57,080 bases of DNA from an uncultured Ruminococcus sp. (GTDB lineage: Bacteria > Bacillota > Clostridia > Oscillospirales > Ruminococcaceae): contig CACWPL010000017.1 in NCBI GenBank assembly GCA_902762785.1, positions 1 to 57,080 on the forward strand, read 5' to 3'. This document shows, in pieces, positions 16,454-24,860 of this stretch (positions within the stretch are counted from its first letter, which is position 1; every line of letters starts with the position of its first letter). The notes under the pieces were generated by a model. The model was not told the origin of the DNA. It made no database searches and worked only from the letters and a program-made list of their open reading frames with translations. A program made the translations under genes and the position numbers.

Positions 16454-18568
16454 ATGGCACATGACCACGACCATGAGCATGCACATGAGCATGAGCACGA
16501 CCATGCACACGCGCATGACCATTCCCCCGCGCACATCCATTCCCACCGTGCGCTGATCGGCTTCGATGCCCACGGCATCCCGACCGTCACCCACGAAGCC
16601 GACCACCAGGATCCCGACGATCCGCAGGCCTTCATCCGTGACTACATGAACGCGGTCAGCGAGTACCGCAAGACCTTCCCCTCCAAGCAGGACGTGATCG
16701 ACCAGACGCCCGACCCCGCCGTCCGGGAGATGATCCTCCGCATGGAGCAGCTCGGCCTCGACACCACCTTCGACCGCTTCGACAAGCAGAAGCCGCAATG
16801 TCATTTCGGCCTTGCGGGCATCTGCTGCAAGATCTGCAACATGGGCCCCTGCCGCATCACGGCCAAGGCGCCGCGCGGCGTCTGCGGGGCGGATGCCGAC
16901 CTGATCGTCGCGCGCAACCTGCTGCGCAGTGCCGCCGCCGGTGCCGCCCAGCACGGGATGCACGCCCGCGAGGTGATGCTCTCGCTGAAATGGGCCGCCG
17001 AGGGCAAGCTCGACATCCCGATCATGGGCGAGCAGAAGATCCGTGACACGGCCGCGGCCTTCGGCATCCCCACCAAGCACCGCCAGGTCAAGCACATCGC
17101 CTCCGACCTCGCCGACGCCCTCCTCGAGGACCTCTCCCGCACCGTCCCCGCCGAGAACCGCACGATCCGCGCCTGTGCGCCGCCCGAGCGCCAGAAGGTC
17201 TGGGAGGATCTCGACATCCTCCCGATCAGCGCGTATCATGAGGTGTTCGAGGCCTACCACAAGTCCGGCTGCGGCACGGACGGCGACTGGAAGAGCATCC
17301 TCCAGCAGCTCCTGCGCTGCGGGCTGGCGTTCACGTTCAGCGGCGTCGTCGGGGCGAACATCGCGACGGACAGTCTCTTCGGCGTCGGCGACCGCGTGAC
17401 CTCGAAGGTCAACATCGGCGCCCTCGAGAAGGGCTATGTCAACATCGCCGTCCACGGCCATCTCCCCACGCTCGTGAGCCAGATCGTCAAGGTCGGGCAG
17501 GAGGACGCCTTCATTGAAAAGGCCAAGGCCGCCGGTGCCAAGGGAATCAAGTTCTACGGCATCTGCTGCTCGGGACTTTCGGCGATGTATCGCTACAGCG
17601 GCGTCATCCCGCTCTCGAACGCCGTCTCTGCGGAGCTGGTGCTCGCGACCGGCGCGCTCGACCTCTGGGTCGCGGACGTGCAGGACGTCTTCCCCGCCAT
17701 CATGGACGTGGCACGCTGCTTCAAGACGGCGGTCGTGACCACGAGCGAGTCCGCCCGTCTCCCCGGTGCGGAGCGCTACGAATATGACCACCGCCACGCC
17801 AACATCGGCGAGACCCGCGCCCTCGCGGAGCGCATCGTAGACCGCGCGATCGAGAGCTTTTCCGCCCGCAAGGGCATCCCGGTCTACATCCCGCCCTACG
17901 AGGTGGAGGCCGAGGTCGGGTTCTCGGTGGAATATGTCTGTCGCCGGTTCGGCAGCATGGAGCCCCTTGCGAAAGCGCTGCGCTCCGGCCAGATCCTCGG
18001 CATCGTGAACATGGTCGGGTGCAACAACCCCAAGGTGCTCTATGAGAAGTGCATCGTCGATGTCGCGGACGTCCTCCTGAAAAATAACGTCCTGATCCTG
18101 TCGAACGGATGCGCGTCCTTCCCGCTGATGAAGCTCGGCTATTGCCGCAAGGACGCCCAGCACAAGGCCGGCGACAAGCTCGCGGCCTTCCTCGGAGACG
18201 ACCTCCCGCCCGTTTGGCATGTGGGCGAGTGCATCGACAACACGCGCAGCTCCGGCATCTTCGCCGGTGTCGCGGGCGTCCTCGGGCACAAGCTCTATGA
18301 GATGCCCTATGCGTTCACGTCGCCCGAGTGGGGCAACGAGAAGGGCATCGACGCCGCGCTCGGCTTCCGCCTCATGGGCATCAGCTCCTATCACTGCGTC
18401 GAGGCGCAGATCTACGGCTCCAAGAACGTCATCGAGTTCCTGAAGGACGGCACGCGCGATCTGCTCGGCTCCGTCATGGTCGTGGATACTGACCCCGTCG
18501 CCCTCGGCGAGAAGATCGTCGCCGACATCAAGCAAAAACGCATCGCCCTCGGGTGGGACTCGGAATGA
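16454..18568 (+). CDS. cooS: Ni-Fe carbon monoxide dehydrogenase catalytic subunit, variant
   Basis: 704 aa, homologous to anaerobic CODH (CO + H2O to CO2 + 2e- + 2H+). The first 31 residues are almost entirely His/Asp/Glu/Ala (about 14 His), a metal-storage-like head absent from typical CooS. D/B-cluster cysteines C116, C124, C125, C128, C133 and C144 are present. C-cluster residues found are His334/336 in HGH, C371/C372, C523, C553, C593 and the acid-base Lys630. The position equivalent to Cys333 of C. hydrogenoformans CODH-II is Asp411 (ADVQDVFP instead of a DxQC motif). No cooC, cooF or acs gene is adjacent; an ABC transporter follows. Catalytic competence is therefore uncertain. Confidence 0.92.
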   Translation: MAHDHDHEHAHEHEHDHAHAHDHSPAHIHSHRALIGFDAHGIPTVTHEADHQDPDDPQAFIRDYMNAVSEYRKTFPSKQDVIDQTPDPAVREMILRMEQLGLDTTFDRFDKQKPQCHFGLAGICCKICNMGPCRITAKAPRGVCGADADLIVARNLLRSAAAGAAQHGMHAREVMLSLKWAAEGKLDIPIMGEQKIRDTAAAFGIPTKHRQVKHIASDLADALLEDLSRTVPAENRTIRACAPPERQKVWEDLDILPISAYHEVFEAYHKSGCGTDGDWKSILQQLLRCGLAFTFSGVVGANIATDSLFGVGDRVTSKVNIGALEKGYVNIAVHGHLPTLVSQIVKVGQEDAFIEKAKAAGAKGIKFYGICCSGLSAMYRYSGVIPLSNAVSAELVLATGALDLWVADVQDVFPAIMDVARCFKTAVVTTSESARLPGAERYEYDHRHANIGETRALAERIVDRAIESFSARKGIPVYIPPYEVEAEVGFSVEYVCRRFGSMEPLAKALRSGQILGIVNMVGCNNPKVLYEKCIVDVADVLLKNNVLILSNGCASFPLMKLGYCRKDAQHKAGDKLAAFLGDDLPPVWHVGECIDNTRSSGIFAGVAGVLGHKLYEMPYAFTSPEWGNEKGIDAALGFRLMGISSYHCVEAQIYGSKNVIEFLKDGTRDLLGSVMVVDTDPVALGEKIVADIKQKRIALGWDSE

Positions 18569-18590
18569 CGTCTCCCCCGTGGCGCTCCCA

Positions 18591-18620
18591 GACATCCGCC
18601 GCCGGGATGGCGGCGGTGTC
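18591..18620 (+). terminator. GC-rich hairpin after cooS
   Basis: GACATCCGCCGCC (18591-18603) pairs with GGCGGCGGTGTC (18609-18620). No U tract follows, so it may attenuate or stabilise rather than end transcription before the ABC genes. Confidence 0.5.
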
Positions 18621-18703
18621 TCATACCGATAAGCCTAGTAAACAGATGTATATACAAGGCTACCGACACACACATCCGACATCAGAAAGAGAAAGTAGGT
18701 ACT

Positions 18704-19651
18704 ATGATGAGAAAGTCCAAGATCACTGCATTCCTGACCGCCCTTGCGCTCGGCGCCGCCCTGACCGGGTGCGCCCGGGACGCCGCCGCGGATACCACGT
18801 CCAAGCGGACGATCAAGATCGCCTATCTGCCGATCACCCACGCGCTGCCGGTGTTCGCCGTCAAGGAGGCGCTCGAGGCCTCAGACGACGACCTCCAGAT
18901 CGAGCTGGTGAAGTACGGCTCGTGGCCGGAGCTGCTCGACGCGCTCAACACCGGGCGCGTGGACGGCGCGTCCGTGCTGATCGAGCTGGCGATGAAGTCC
19001 CGGCAGGAGGGCATCGGCATCAAGGCCGTGGCGCTCGGCCATAAGGACGGCAATGTCATCGTCACGAACGACAGCGTGCAGACGGCCGCGGACCTCGCGG
19101 GCAAGACCTTCGCGATCCCGCACCGCCAGTCCTCCCACAACATCCTCCTCAACGACGCCCTCGCGCAGGCCGGTCTGACGATCGACGATGTCAATGTCAC
19201 CGAGCTCGCGCCGCCAGAGATGCCCTCCGCGCTCGCCTCCGGGCAGATCAACGGCTACTGCGTGGCGGAGCCGTTCGGCGCCAAGGCGGTCACGATCGAC
19301 GCGGGGCATGTGCTGTACACGTCCGAGGAGCTGTGGCCGGATTCGCTGTGCTGCGGCCTCGTCCTCACGGACAGCTACCTTGACGCGCACCATGACGATG
19401 CCGCGCATTTCGTGGCGGCCTACGAGCAGGCCGGCCGCGACCTGACACCTGACTACGCCAAGCAGATCGCCGTCGACTATCTCCAGCAGGACGAGGCCGT
19501 GCTCGACCTCTCGCTGAAATGGATCCGCTACGACGACCTTGCGATCACGCCGGAGACCTACGAGACCCTCTGCGACAAGGTGGTCGCCTATGGCCTGTCC
19601 GACGCGCCGCCGACCTATGAGGAGTTCGTGGCGAGCGGGCTCGGGGAGTGA
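18704..19651 (+). CDS. ABC transporter substrate-binding lipoprotein, SsuA/NMT1-like
   Basis: 315 aa with a lipoprotein signal ending LTGC (lipidated Cys near residue 24). A type II periplasmic-binding fold follows, with KIAYLPITHALPVFAVKEAL and VDGASVLIELAMK like SsuA, TauA, NrtA and NMT1 proteins. These bind small anionic or ring compounds (sulfonates, nitrate, thiamine precursors); the ligand here cannot be read. First gene of a three-gene ABC operon, 135 bp after cooS in the same orientation. A CODH-linked role, such as cofactor or substrate supply, is a guess from position. Confidence 0.85.
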   Translation: MMRKSKITAFLTALALGAALTGCARDAAADTTSKRTIKIAYLPITHALPVFAVKEALEASDDDLQIELVKYGSWPELLDALNTGRVDGASVLIELAMKSRQEGIGIKAVALGHKDGNVIVTNDSVQTAADLAGKTFAIPHRQSSHNILLNDALAQAGLTIDDVNVTELAPPEMPSALASGQINGYCVAEPFGAKAVTIDAGHVLYTSEELWPDSLCCGLVLTDSYLDAHHDDAAHFVAAYEQAGRDLTPDYAKQIAVDYLQQDEAVLDLSLKWIRYDDLAITPETYETLCDKVVAYGLSDAPPTYEEFVASGLGE

Positions 19652-19656
19652 GGCAG

Positions 19657-20421
19657 ATGAAGAAAACGATTCTGAAAGCGCGGTATGCCGTCATCTCGTT
19701 CATCGTGCTGATCGCGCTCTGGCAGCTCCTGTACACAGTGAGCGATTTCAATGAGGCACTGTTCCCCTCGCCCTTCAAGGCGCTGCGGGCGCTGATCGAG
19801 CTGGCGGCGGACGGCACGCTCTTCCGCCACATCGGCACGAGCCTCTACCGCTTCGCGGCGGGGTATTGCAGCGCGGTCGTCTCGGCGGTGCTGCTGGGAC
19901 TGGTGCTGGGGTGGTTCTCAAAGGCGTTCCGCTTCGTCGACCCGATCGTCCAGCTCCTGCGTCCCATCTCGCCGACGGCGTGGATGCCCTTCATCGTCCT
20001 CTGGTTCGGCATCGGGGACGTGCCGGCGATCGTCATCATCTTCATCGCGGGCTTCTTCCCGGTGCTGCTGACGACCGTGGCGGCCGTGGCGAACATCGAC
20101 CCGATCTATCTGAAGGTGTCGCGCAGCTTCGGCATCCGGCAGCCGCAGCTCATGTGGAAGGTCATCTTCCCGGCGGCCTTCCCGCAGATCGCGAGCGGCA
20201 TCCATCTGGCGCTCGGCACGAGCTGGATCTTTTTGGTGGCCGGTGAGATGGTCGGGGCACAGTCCGGCGTGGGCTATCTCATCATCGACGCACGCAATGA
20301 TCTGCGCACGGACATCCTCCTGGCAGACATCGTGGTGATCGGCCTGATCGGCCTGATCCTGGACACGCTGCTGAAGATGGCCGAAAAGCGCATCCTGAGA
20401 GCATGGGGAGGTGCCGCATGA
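19657..20421 (+). CDS. ABC transporter permease, SsuC/TauC-like
   Basis: 254 aa from the ATG at 19657, preceded by GAGG; a GTG nine bases upstream overlaps the previous stop and is less likely. Six predicted helices, with the coupling motif near FPAAFPQIASGIHLALGTSW, the BPD_transp_1 EAA loop. It forms the membrane channel for the solute delivered by the lipoprotein upstream. Its stop overlaps the ATPase start by four bases (ATGA). Confidence 0.9.
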   Translation: MKKTILKARYAVISFIVLIALWQLLYTVSDFNEALFPSPFKALRALIELAADGTLFRHIGTSLYRFAAGYCSAVVSAVLLGLVLGWFSKAFRFVDPIVQLLRPISPTAWMPFIVLWFGIGDVPAIVIIFIAGFFPVLLTTVAAVANIDPIYLKVSRSFGIRQPQLMWKVIFPAAFPQIASGIHLALGTSWIFLVAGEMVGAQSGVGYLIIDARNDLRTDILLADIVVIGLIGLILDTLLKMAEKRILRAWGGAA

Positions 20422-21191
20422 GTTTGATCGAGGTCAAGGACGCGGGCAAGACGTTCGCGCGGGACGAGGGGACGTTCACGGCCTTCGAGCACATCGACCT
20501 GTCCATCGAGCGGGGCGAGTTCATCTGCCTGCTGGGCCCGTCCGGCTGCGGCAAGAGCACGCTCCTGAACGCGATGGCAGGCTTCGACCTGGTGACGTCC
20601 GGGAGCATCGAGATCGACGGCAAAGAGGTGTGCGAGCCCTCCGACCGCTATGTCACGATCTTCCAGAACTACGGCCTGCTCCCGTGGCGGAGCGTGCAAA
20701 AGAACGTGGAGCTGGGGCTCGAGCAGAAGGGACTCTCCAAGGCAGAGCGGGCGGCGCGGGCGGCGCAGTACATCGAGCTGGTGGGACTGACGGCACACAA
20801 GGACGTCCATCCGCGGCAGCTCTCGGGCGGCATGCAGCAGCGCGTGGCGATCGCGCGGGCGCTGGCGGTCGACCCGGAGATCCTGTTCATGGATGAGCCG
20901 TTCGGCGCGCTCGACGCCATCACGCGCATGAAGCTCCAGGACGACATCCTCCGCATCTCTCGTGAGCAGCAGAAGACGATCATCTTCGTGACGCATGACA
21001 TCGAGGAGGCGGTCTATCTGGCCGACCGCATCGTGATCCTGACGCCGAATCCCGGGCGGCTCAAATGCATCTGCGAGGTGCCGCTCCATGGCTACCGCGA
21101 CCGCACCAGCGGCGATTTCCTCCGTGTGCGCGACAAGATCTTCGAGCTGTTCCACATGAAGGCGGAGAACAGGATCGAGTATTTTATCTGA
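20418..21191 (+). CDS. ABC transporter ATPase, SsuB/TauB-like
   Basis: 257 aa from the ATG at 20418, with GGGGAGGTG just upstream. All nucleotide-binding motifs are present: Walker A GPSGCGKST, Q-loop FQNYGLLPW, signature LSGGMQQRVAIARAL, Walker B ILFMDEPFGALD and switch His in VTHDIEEA. It drives import with the adjacent permease. Family members move aliphatic sulfonates, taurine, nitrate or thiamine precursors. Confidence 0.93.
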   Translation: MSLIEVKDAGKTFARDEGTFTAFEHIDLSIERGEFICLLGPSGCGKSTLLNAMAGFDLVTSGSIEIDGKEVCEPSDRYVTIFQNYGLLPWRSVQKNVELGLEQKGLSKAERAARAAQYIELVGLTAHKDVHPRQLSGGMQQRVAIARALAVDPEILFMDEPFGALDAITRMKLQDDILRISREQQKTIIFVTHDIEEAVYLADRIVILTPNPGRLKCICEVPLHGYRDRTSGDFLRVRDKIFELFHMKAENRIEYFI

Positions 21192-21197
21192 GACAGG

Positions 21198-21224
21198 CGC
21201 TCCTCCCTGCATGTGGGAGGGGCG
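21198..21224 (+). terminator. Hairpin ending the cooS-ABC cluster
   Basis: CGCTCCTCCC (21198-21207) pairs with GGGAGGGGCG (21215-21224), including one G-T wobble, shortly after the ATPase stop. The T tract is weak. Confidence 0.55.
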
Positions 21225-21231
21225 TTCCCTG

Positions 21232-21260
21232 TTGCATCCTGGCGAAAAATGTGCTATAAT
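21232..21260 (+). promoter_or_regulatory. Extended -10 promoter of the CapA-like gene
   Basis: TGcTATAAT at 21252-21260 is a perfect extended -10. TTGCAT lies 17 bp upstream (21232-21237). The gene begins 32 bp later. Confidence 0.72.
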
Positions 21261-21291
21261 AGACCTATCAACACAAAAGGGAGATCCTGCC

Positions 21292-22413
21292 ATGAAACGA
21301 CTGCTTCTCGCGGCGCTCTGCTGTCTTGGCCTGACGGCGTGCGGCACGGTGCCGACCTATCAGGAGGAGGCCGTGCTGGAGACGACTGCCGTCCCCACGA
21401 CCGTCCCCACGACCGAGGCGCCCACCGAGCCGACCACGGAGCCGGAGGTGCCGTTCGACTATACGATCTGCTTCACCGGCGACATCAGCGTCGAGGACGG
21501 CGCGCGCACCACGTCCCGCTGGATCGCGAACGGACGCGATACGTCTGCCTGCTTCGATGAAACGATGATGGCCCACATGCAGGCCGCGGACATCTGCTTT
21601 GCGAACAACGAGTTCCCCTATTCCACGCGCGGCCATGCCATCCCCAACAAGGACTACACCTACCGCGCCGACCCCGCCAATGTCCAGCTCATGCTCGACC
21701 TGGGCGTGGACATCGTGTCGCTCGCGAACAATCATATGTATGACTACGGCCCAGACGCGCTCCTCGACACGCTCGATACGCTCGACGCCGCCGGGATCGA
21801 GCGCGTGGGCGCGGGGAAGGATCTTGACGAGGCCTCGCGGACGTGCTTCATGGAGCTAGACGGCCTGACGGTCGCTTTCCTGAACGGCTCGCGCGTGGAG
21901 TGGGCGGAGCTGACGAAGGGCGCGACGGACGATTCCCCCGGCGTCTTCCGCACGGTCGACCCCACGCTGCTCTACCAGCGCGTGCGGGAGGCGCGGGAGG
22001 CCGCGGATCTCGTCATCGTCTACATGCACTGGGGCATCGAGGGCGTGGACTACCTCGAGGAGTACCAGCAGGAGGTCGGCAAGGGCCTCGTGGATGCGGG
22101 CGCGGACGCTGTGATCGGCGACCACACGCACTGTCTCCAGGGCATCGAGTTCTACAAGGGCGCGCCGATCGTCTATTCGCTCGGGAATTTTTGGTTCAAC
22201 GGCAAGACCCAGCGCACCGCCCTCGCCGAGCTGCATGTCACCGGCACGCAGTCGGACTATACCCTCTCCCTCCAGTACCTCCCCGCGATGCAGGACAACT
22301 GCCGCGTCTACACGATCACGGACACCGGCGCGCAGGATGCGTATTATCGGTATCTGGAGAGCATCTCGCCGAACGCGGTGTTCGATGGGGAGGGGAATTG
22401 TACGGAGGGGTGA
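21292..22413 (+). CDS. CapA-family lipoprotein (metallophosphatase fold)
   Basis: 373 aa from the ATG at 21292 with AAAAGGGAG upstream. A lipoprotein signal ends LTAC (Cys about 17), then a Thr/Pro-rich linker (about 25-52). The PGA_cap domain follows, with FTGDISVED, FANNEFPYS, SLANNHMYDYG, HWGIEG and GDHTHCLQG, the last resembling calcineurin-like metal ligands. CapA proteins are linked to poly-gamma-glutamate capsule synthesis, but many clostridial lipoprotein forms are uncharacterised surface phosphoesterase-like proteins. No capBC genes are adjacent, so a capsule role is not supported here. Confidence 0.85.
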   Translation: MKRLLLAALCCLGLTACGTVPTYQEEAVLETTAVPTTVPTTEAPTEPTTEPEVPFDYTICFTGDISVEDGARTTSRWIANGRDTSACFDETMMAHMQAADICFANNEFPYSTRGHAIPNKDYTYRADPANVQLMLDLGVDIVSLANNHMYDYGPDALLDTLDTLDAAGIERVGAGKDLDEASRTCFMELDGLTVAFLNGSRVEWAELTKGATDDSPGVFRTVDPTLLYQRVREAREAADLVIVYMHWGIEGVDYLEEYQQEVGKGLVDAGADAVIGDHTHCLQGIEFYKGAPIVYSLGNFWFNGKTQRTALAELHVTGTQSDYTLSLQYLPAMQDNCRVYTITDTGAQDAYYRYLESISPNAVFDGEGNCTEG

Positions 22414-22490
22414 GGCCGTCATCCTGTACAAAAGTGTTCCCTTGTTTTTATGCACCTCTCCAAAAAGTCAAACGAACTGTCAGGATCCGC

Positions 22491-22551
22491 ACCTCCCATG
22501 TGTATCGAAAGCAAAGGCCGCTCCGTGCGGCACACGATCCACATGGGAGGT
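22491..22551 (+). promoter_or_regulatory. Leader hairpin sequestering the Shine-Dalgarno of the next gene
   Basis: ACCTCCCATGTG (22491-22502) is the perfect reverse complement of CACATGGGAGGT (22540-22551). The right arm contains the ribosome binding site GGGAGG of the gene at 22558. ATCG/CGAT extends the stem past one mismatch, and an inner hairpin GCCGC/GCGGC closes the loop. This looks like a cis-acting RNA that blocks translation until opened. I could not match it to a known riboswitch. Confidence 0.7.
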
Positions 22552-22557
22552 ATCTTT

Positions 22558-24819
22558 ATGAACACTCGCAAGCTCCTTGCCCTCACCCTCGCGGCGGCCA
22601 TGCTGCCCGCTGCCGGGTGCCGCCGTGAGGTCCGCACTGGCGCGACCCTCGCGCTCGACCTCGACACGTCCTACGTCTCGCAGGCGTTCGATGACCAGGG
22701 CGTCGTCCTGGCGCCAACGTTCGCGGTCGGGGGCGGCCTCGTCTGCATGCGCTTCGTCCGGAACACGAACGAGCTCCATCTCTTCTGGTACGCCCCCGAC
22801 ACCGGCGCCTTCACCGAGCTGGAGGCCACGCCCACCCGCCCCGCTGCCGCCGGGATGCGGCCGGACGGCAAGCTCTGTCTGGCGTACAATGTCTCCGTCG
22901 GGCGCAGGAACGGCATGGATCTCGCTGACGGCAAGCAGCGCGCCATCCGCACCTACGACCTCACCGACGGCACATGGGAGGACGTCCCCTTCCCCGACGA
23001 CATCCCGACGCAGGAGCTGTTCCAATTCAACTTCCGCATGGACGGGGACGGCGAATGGCTCCTCTCCGCCGAGGATGCGGACGGCTTTCCGCAGATCTTC
23101 GTCCTCACGCCCGACCTCGACATCAAGGGCACCCTCGCGGTCGAGGGCTCCGTCTACGCGAACGACCTCGTGCGCGGGGCATCCGGGACGCTCTACGCCG
23201 AGATGGTCGCCGGCGAGGGGATGGGGCGGCAGTTCTATCGGGTCGACACCGACGCGATGACCTGCACGCCCCTCGAGACGCCGCTCCCCGCCGACGCCAT
23301 CCTCGTCCCGGGCACGGGGGCGCATGAGCTGTATTACAATTTGGGCCATGATGCGCTGTATTATCTGGATGCGGACGGCACGACCGGGAAGGTCATCGAC
23401 TACCACAATTCCAGCTTCGTCGAGGAGGTCTATGAGGTGTACCCGGTGGGGACGGATCGGTTCGTCATCAATTACAGTGACCGGCAGTCGAACCCCTATC
23501 ACCTGCTGCGGCCGCGCACGGAGGAGGAGCTGCGGGACACGACCTTCGTCTCGCTCGCGGGCGTCGATCTCGACCCGCTGCTGATCGAGGCGGTCTGCCG
23601 GTCGAATCGGGAGGACCCGTCCGTGCAGATCCTTCTTAAGGACTACGCCGACCCCTACCGCGAGCCGGGCGGCAAGGGCGGCTACACGACCGATGATGTG
23701 GACTATTATTTCTACGGCTACCCCCGCATGACGCTCTGGCCGGAGGCGATCGAGGACCTCAAGAACGACCTCCTGAACGGCACCGTCCCGGACATCATCT
23801 GCATGGACGGCCTGCCCGCGCGGCTGCTCTCGAACAAGGGCCTGCTGACCGACCTCTGGCCGCTGCTCGAGGCGGACGAGCGCTTCGACGCGTCCCTCTA
23901 CCAGACGAACATCCTCGAGGCGCTCAAGACCGGCGACCGGCTCGAGGAGATCGGCTTCGGCTTCACGATCAGCACGACCGTTGGCAAGCGCGACCTCGTC
24001 GGCGCCAAGCAGGGACGCGATCCGGCGGCCTATCTCGACCTGCTCGAGGAATACCGCGACAAGGGCGTCGATGCGTTCGCGGGGATGGACCGGGAGCATG
24101 CAGTGCAGGTCTTTCTGGTGGGATGCCAGAGCTCGTTCATCGACCGGGAGACGATGACCTGTCATTTCGACGATCCAGCGTTCGTCCGTCTGCTCGAGCT
24201 GACGGCGGGCGTGGCGACAGCGGACGAGCTTTGGAACGACGAGCGCGACTTCAGGGCCGCCATCGACCGTGCCTATGTCGAGGACCGTGCGCTCCTGCGG
24301 CCGGTGAATTACGGCGAGCCGCGGCAGTATCACCGCACGCACGGCGGCGACTTCGCCTATGAGGACATCACGCTCGTGGGCTACCCCGACCCGGTCGGCG
24401 GCAACGGGGGACGGTTCCGCATGAAGTACACCCTCGCGCTCACGGCGCAGTCCGCGCGGGTGGACGAGGTCATGACGTTCCTGACCGACCAGCTCGGCAC
24501 GCGCTGTCAGGCCAAGCTCGCGGTCGTGGACTGGGACGACCGGCGCAACTGCTTCCCCCTCATGACCGAGACGCTGCACAATGCCCTCGACGGTGCCACC
24601 CGCGGCGGCGCGGTCCCCTCGGACAATGCCAATGACCAGGAGATGGCCGTCCTGCGCAACTACATCGACGGCATGCGGATGTATGACGAGAGCGACAGCT
24701 TCATCACCGCCATCATCACCGAGGAGGCCGAGCGCTATTTCGCCGGCGACACGTCCGCCGAGGACGCCGCCGCGATGATCCAGAGCCGCGCGGCGATCTA
24801 TCTGTCCGAGCAAAAATAA
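22558..24819 (+). CDS. Large lipoprotein: propeller-like region plus solute-binding domain
   Basis: 753 aa from the ATG at 22558. The N-terminus has a lipoprotein signal ending PAAGC (Cys about 21). Residues about 40-340 are beta-rich repeats with Asp/Gly turns, propeller-like. The rest (about 350-750) resembles an extracellular solute-binding protein, with DIICMDGLPARLLSNKGLL, an LWPLLEAD segment and a C-terminal helix pair. No permease or ATPase is adjacent, so it may be an orphan sugar or peptide receptor. Such fusions are seen in Ruminococcus-type genomes, from memory. Translation is probably controlled by the upstream hairpin. Confidence 0.72.
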   Translation: MNTRKLLALTLAAAMLPAAGCRREVRTGATLALDLDTSYVSQAFDDQGVVLAPTFAVGGGLVCMRFVRNTNELHLFWYAPDTGAFTELEATPTRPAAAGMRPDGKLCLAYNVSVGRRNGMDLADGKQRAIRTYDLTDGTWEDVPFPDDIPTQELFQFNFRMDGDGEWLLSAEDADGFPQIFVLTPDLDIKGTLAVEGSVYANDLVRGASGTLYAEMVAGEGMGRQFYRVDTDAMTCTPLETPLPADAILVPGTGAHELYYNLGHDALYYLDADGTTGKVIDYHNSSFVEEVYEVYPVGTDRFVINYSDRQSNPYHLLRPRTEEELRDTTFVSLAGVDLDPLLIEAVCRSNREDPSVQILLKDYADPYREPGGKGGYTTDDVDYYFYGYPRMTLWPEAIEDLKNDLLNGTVPDIICMDGLPARLLSNKGLLTDLWPLLEADERFDASLYQTNILEALKTGDRLEEIGFGFTISTTVGKRDLVGAKQGRDPAAYLDLLEEYRDKGVDAFAGMDREHAVQVFLVGCQSSFIDRETMTCHFDDPAFVRLLELTAGVATADELWNDERDFRAAIDRAYVEDRALLRPVNYGEPRQYHRTHGGDFAYEDITLVGYPDPVGGNGGRFRMKYTLALTAQSARVDEVMTFLTDQLGTRCQAKLAVVDWDDRRNCFPLMTETLHNALDGATRGGAVPSDNANDQEMAVLRNYIDGMRMYDESDSFITAIITEEAERYFAGDTSAEDAAAMIQSRAAIYLSEQK

Positions 24820-24826
24820 CGAAACG

Positions 24827-24854
24827 CCCCCGCTACGCGCAAGCATAGCGGGGG
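24827..24854. terminator. Bidirectional terminator
   Basis: CCCCCGCTA (24827-24835) pairs perfectly with TAGCGGGGG (24846-24854) between two convergent genes. Confidence 0.8.
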
Positions 24855-24860
24855 CCGTTA

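Noticed and set aside
16430-18595. A 721-codon open frame antisense to cooS
   Set aside because: Composition is that of a third-position-GC shadow frame; cooS on the plus strand has all the family motifs.
21292-22413. Capsule (poly-gamma-glutamate) biosynthesis locus
   Set aside because: Only a CapA-like lipoprotein is present; capB, capC and ggt-type genes are absent around it.
22491-22551. Cyclic-di-GMP (GEMM) riboswitch
   Set aside because: GCAAAGG in the loop is only superficially like the GEMM core; the conserved junction and tetraloop receptor are absent.
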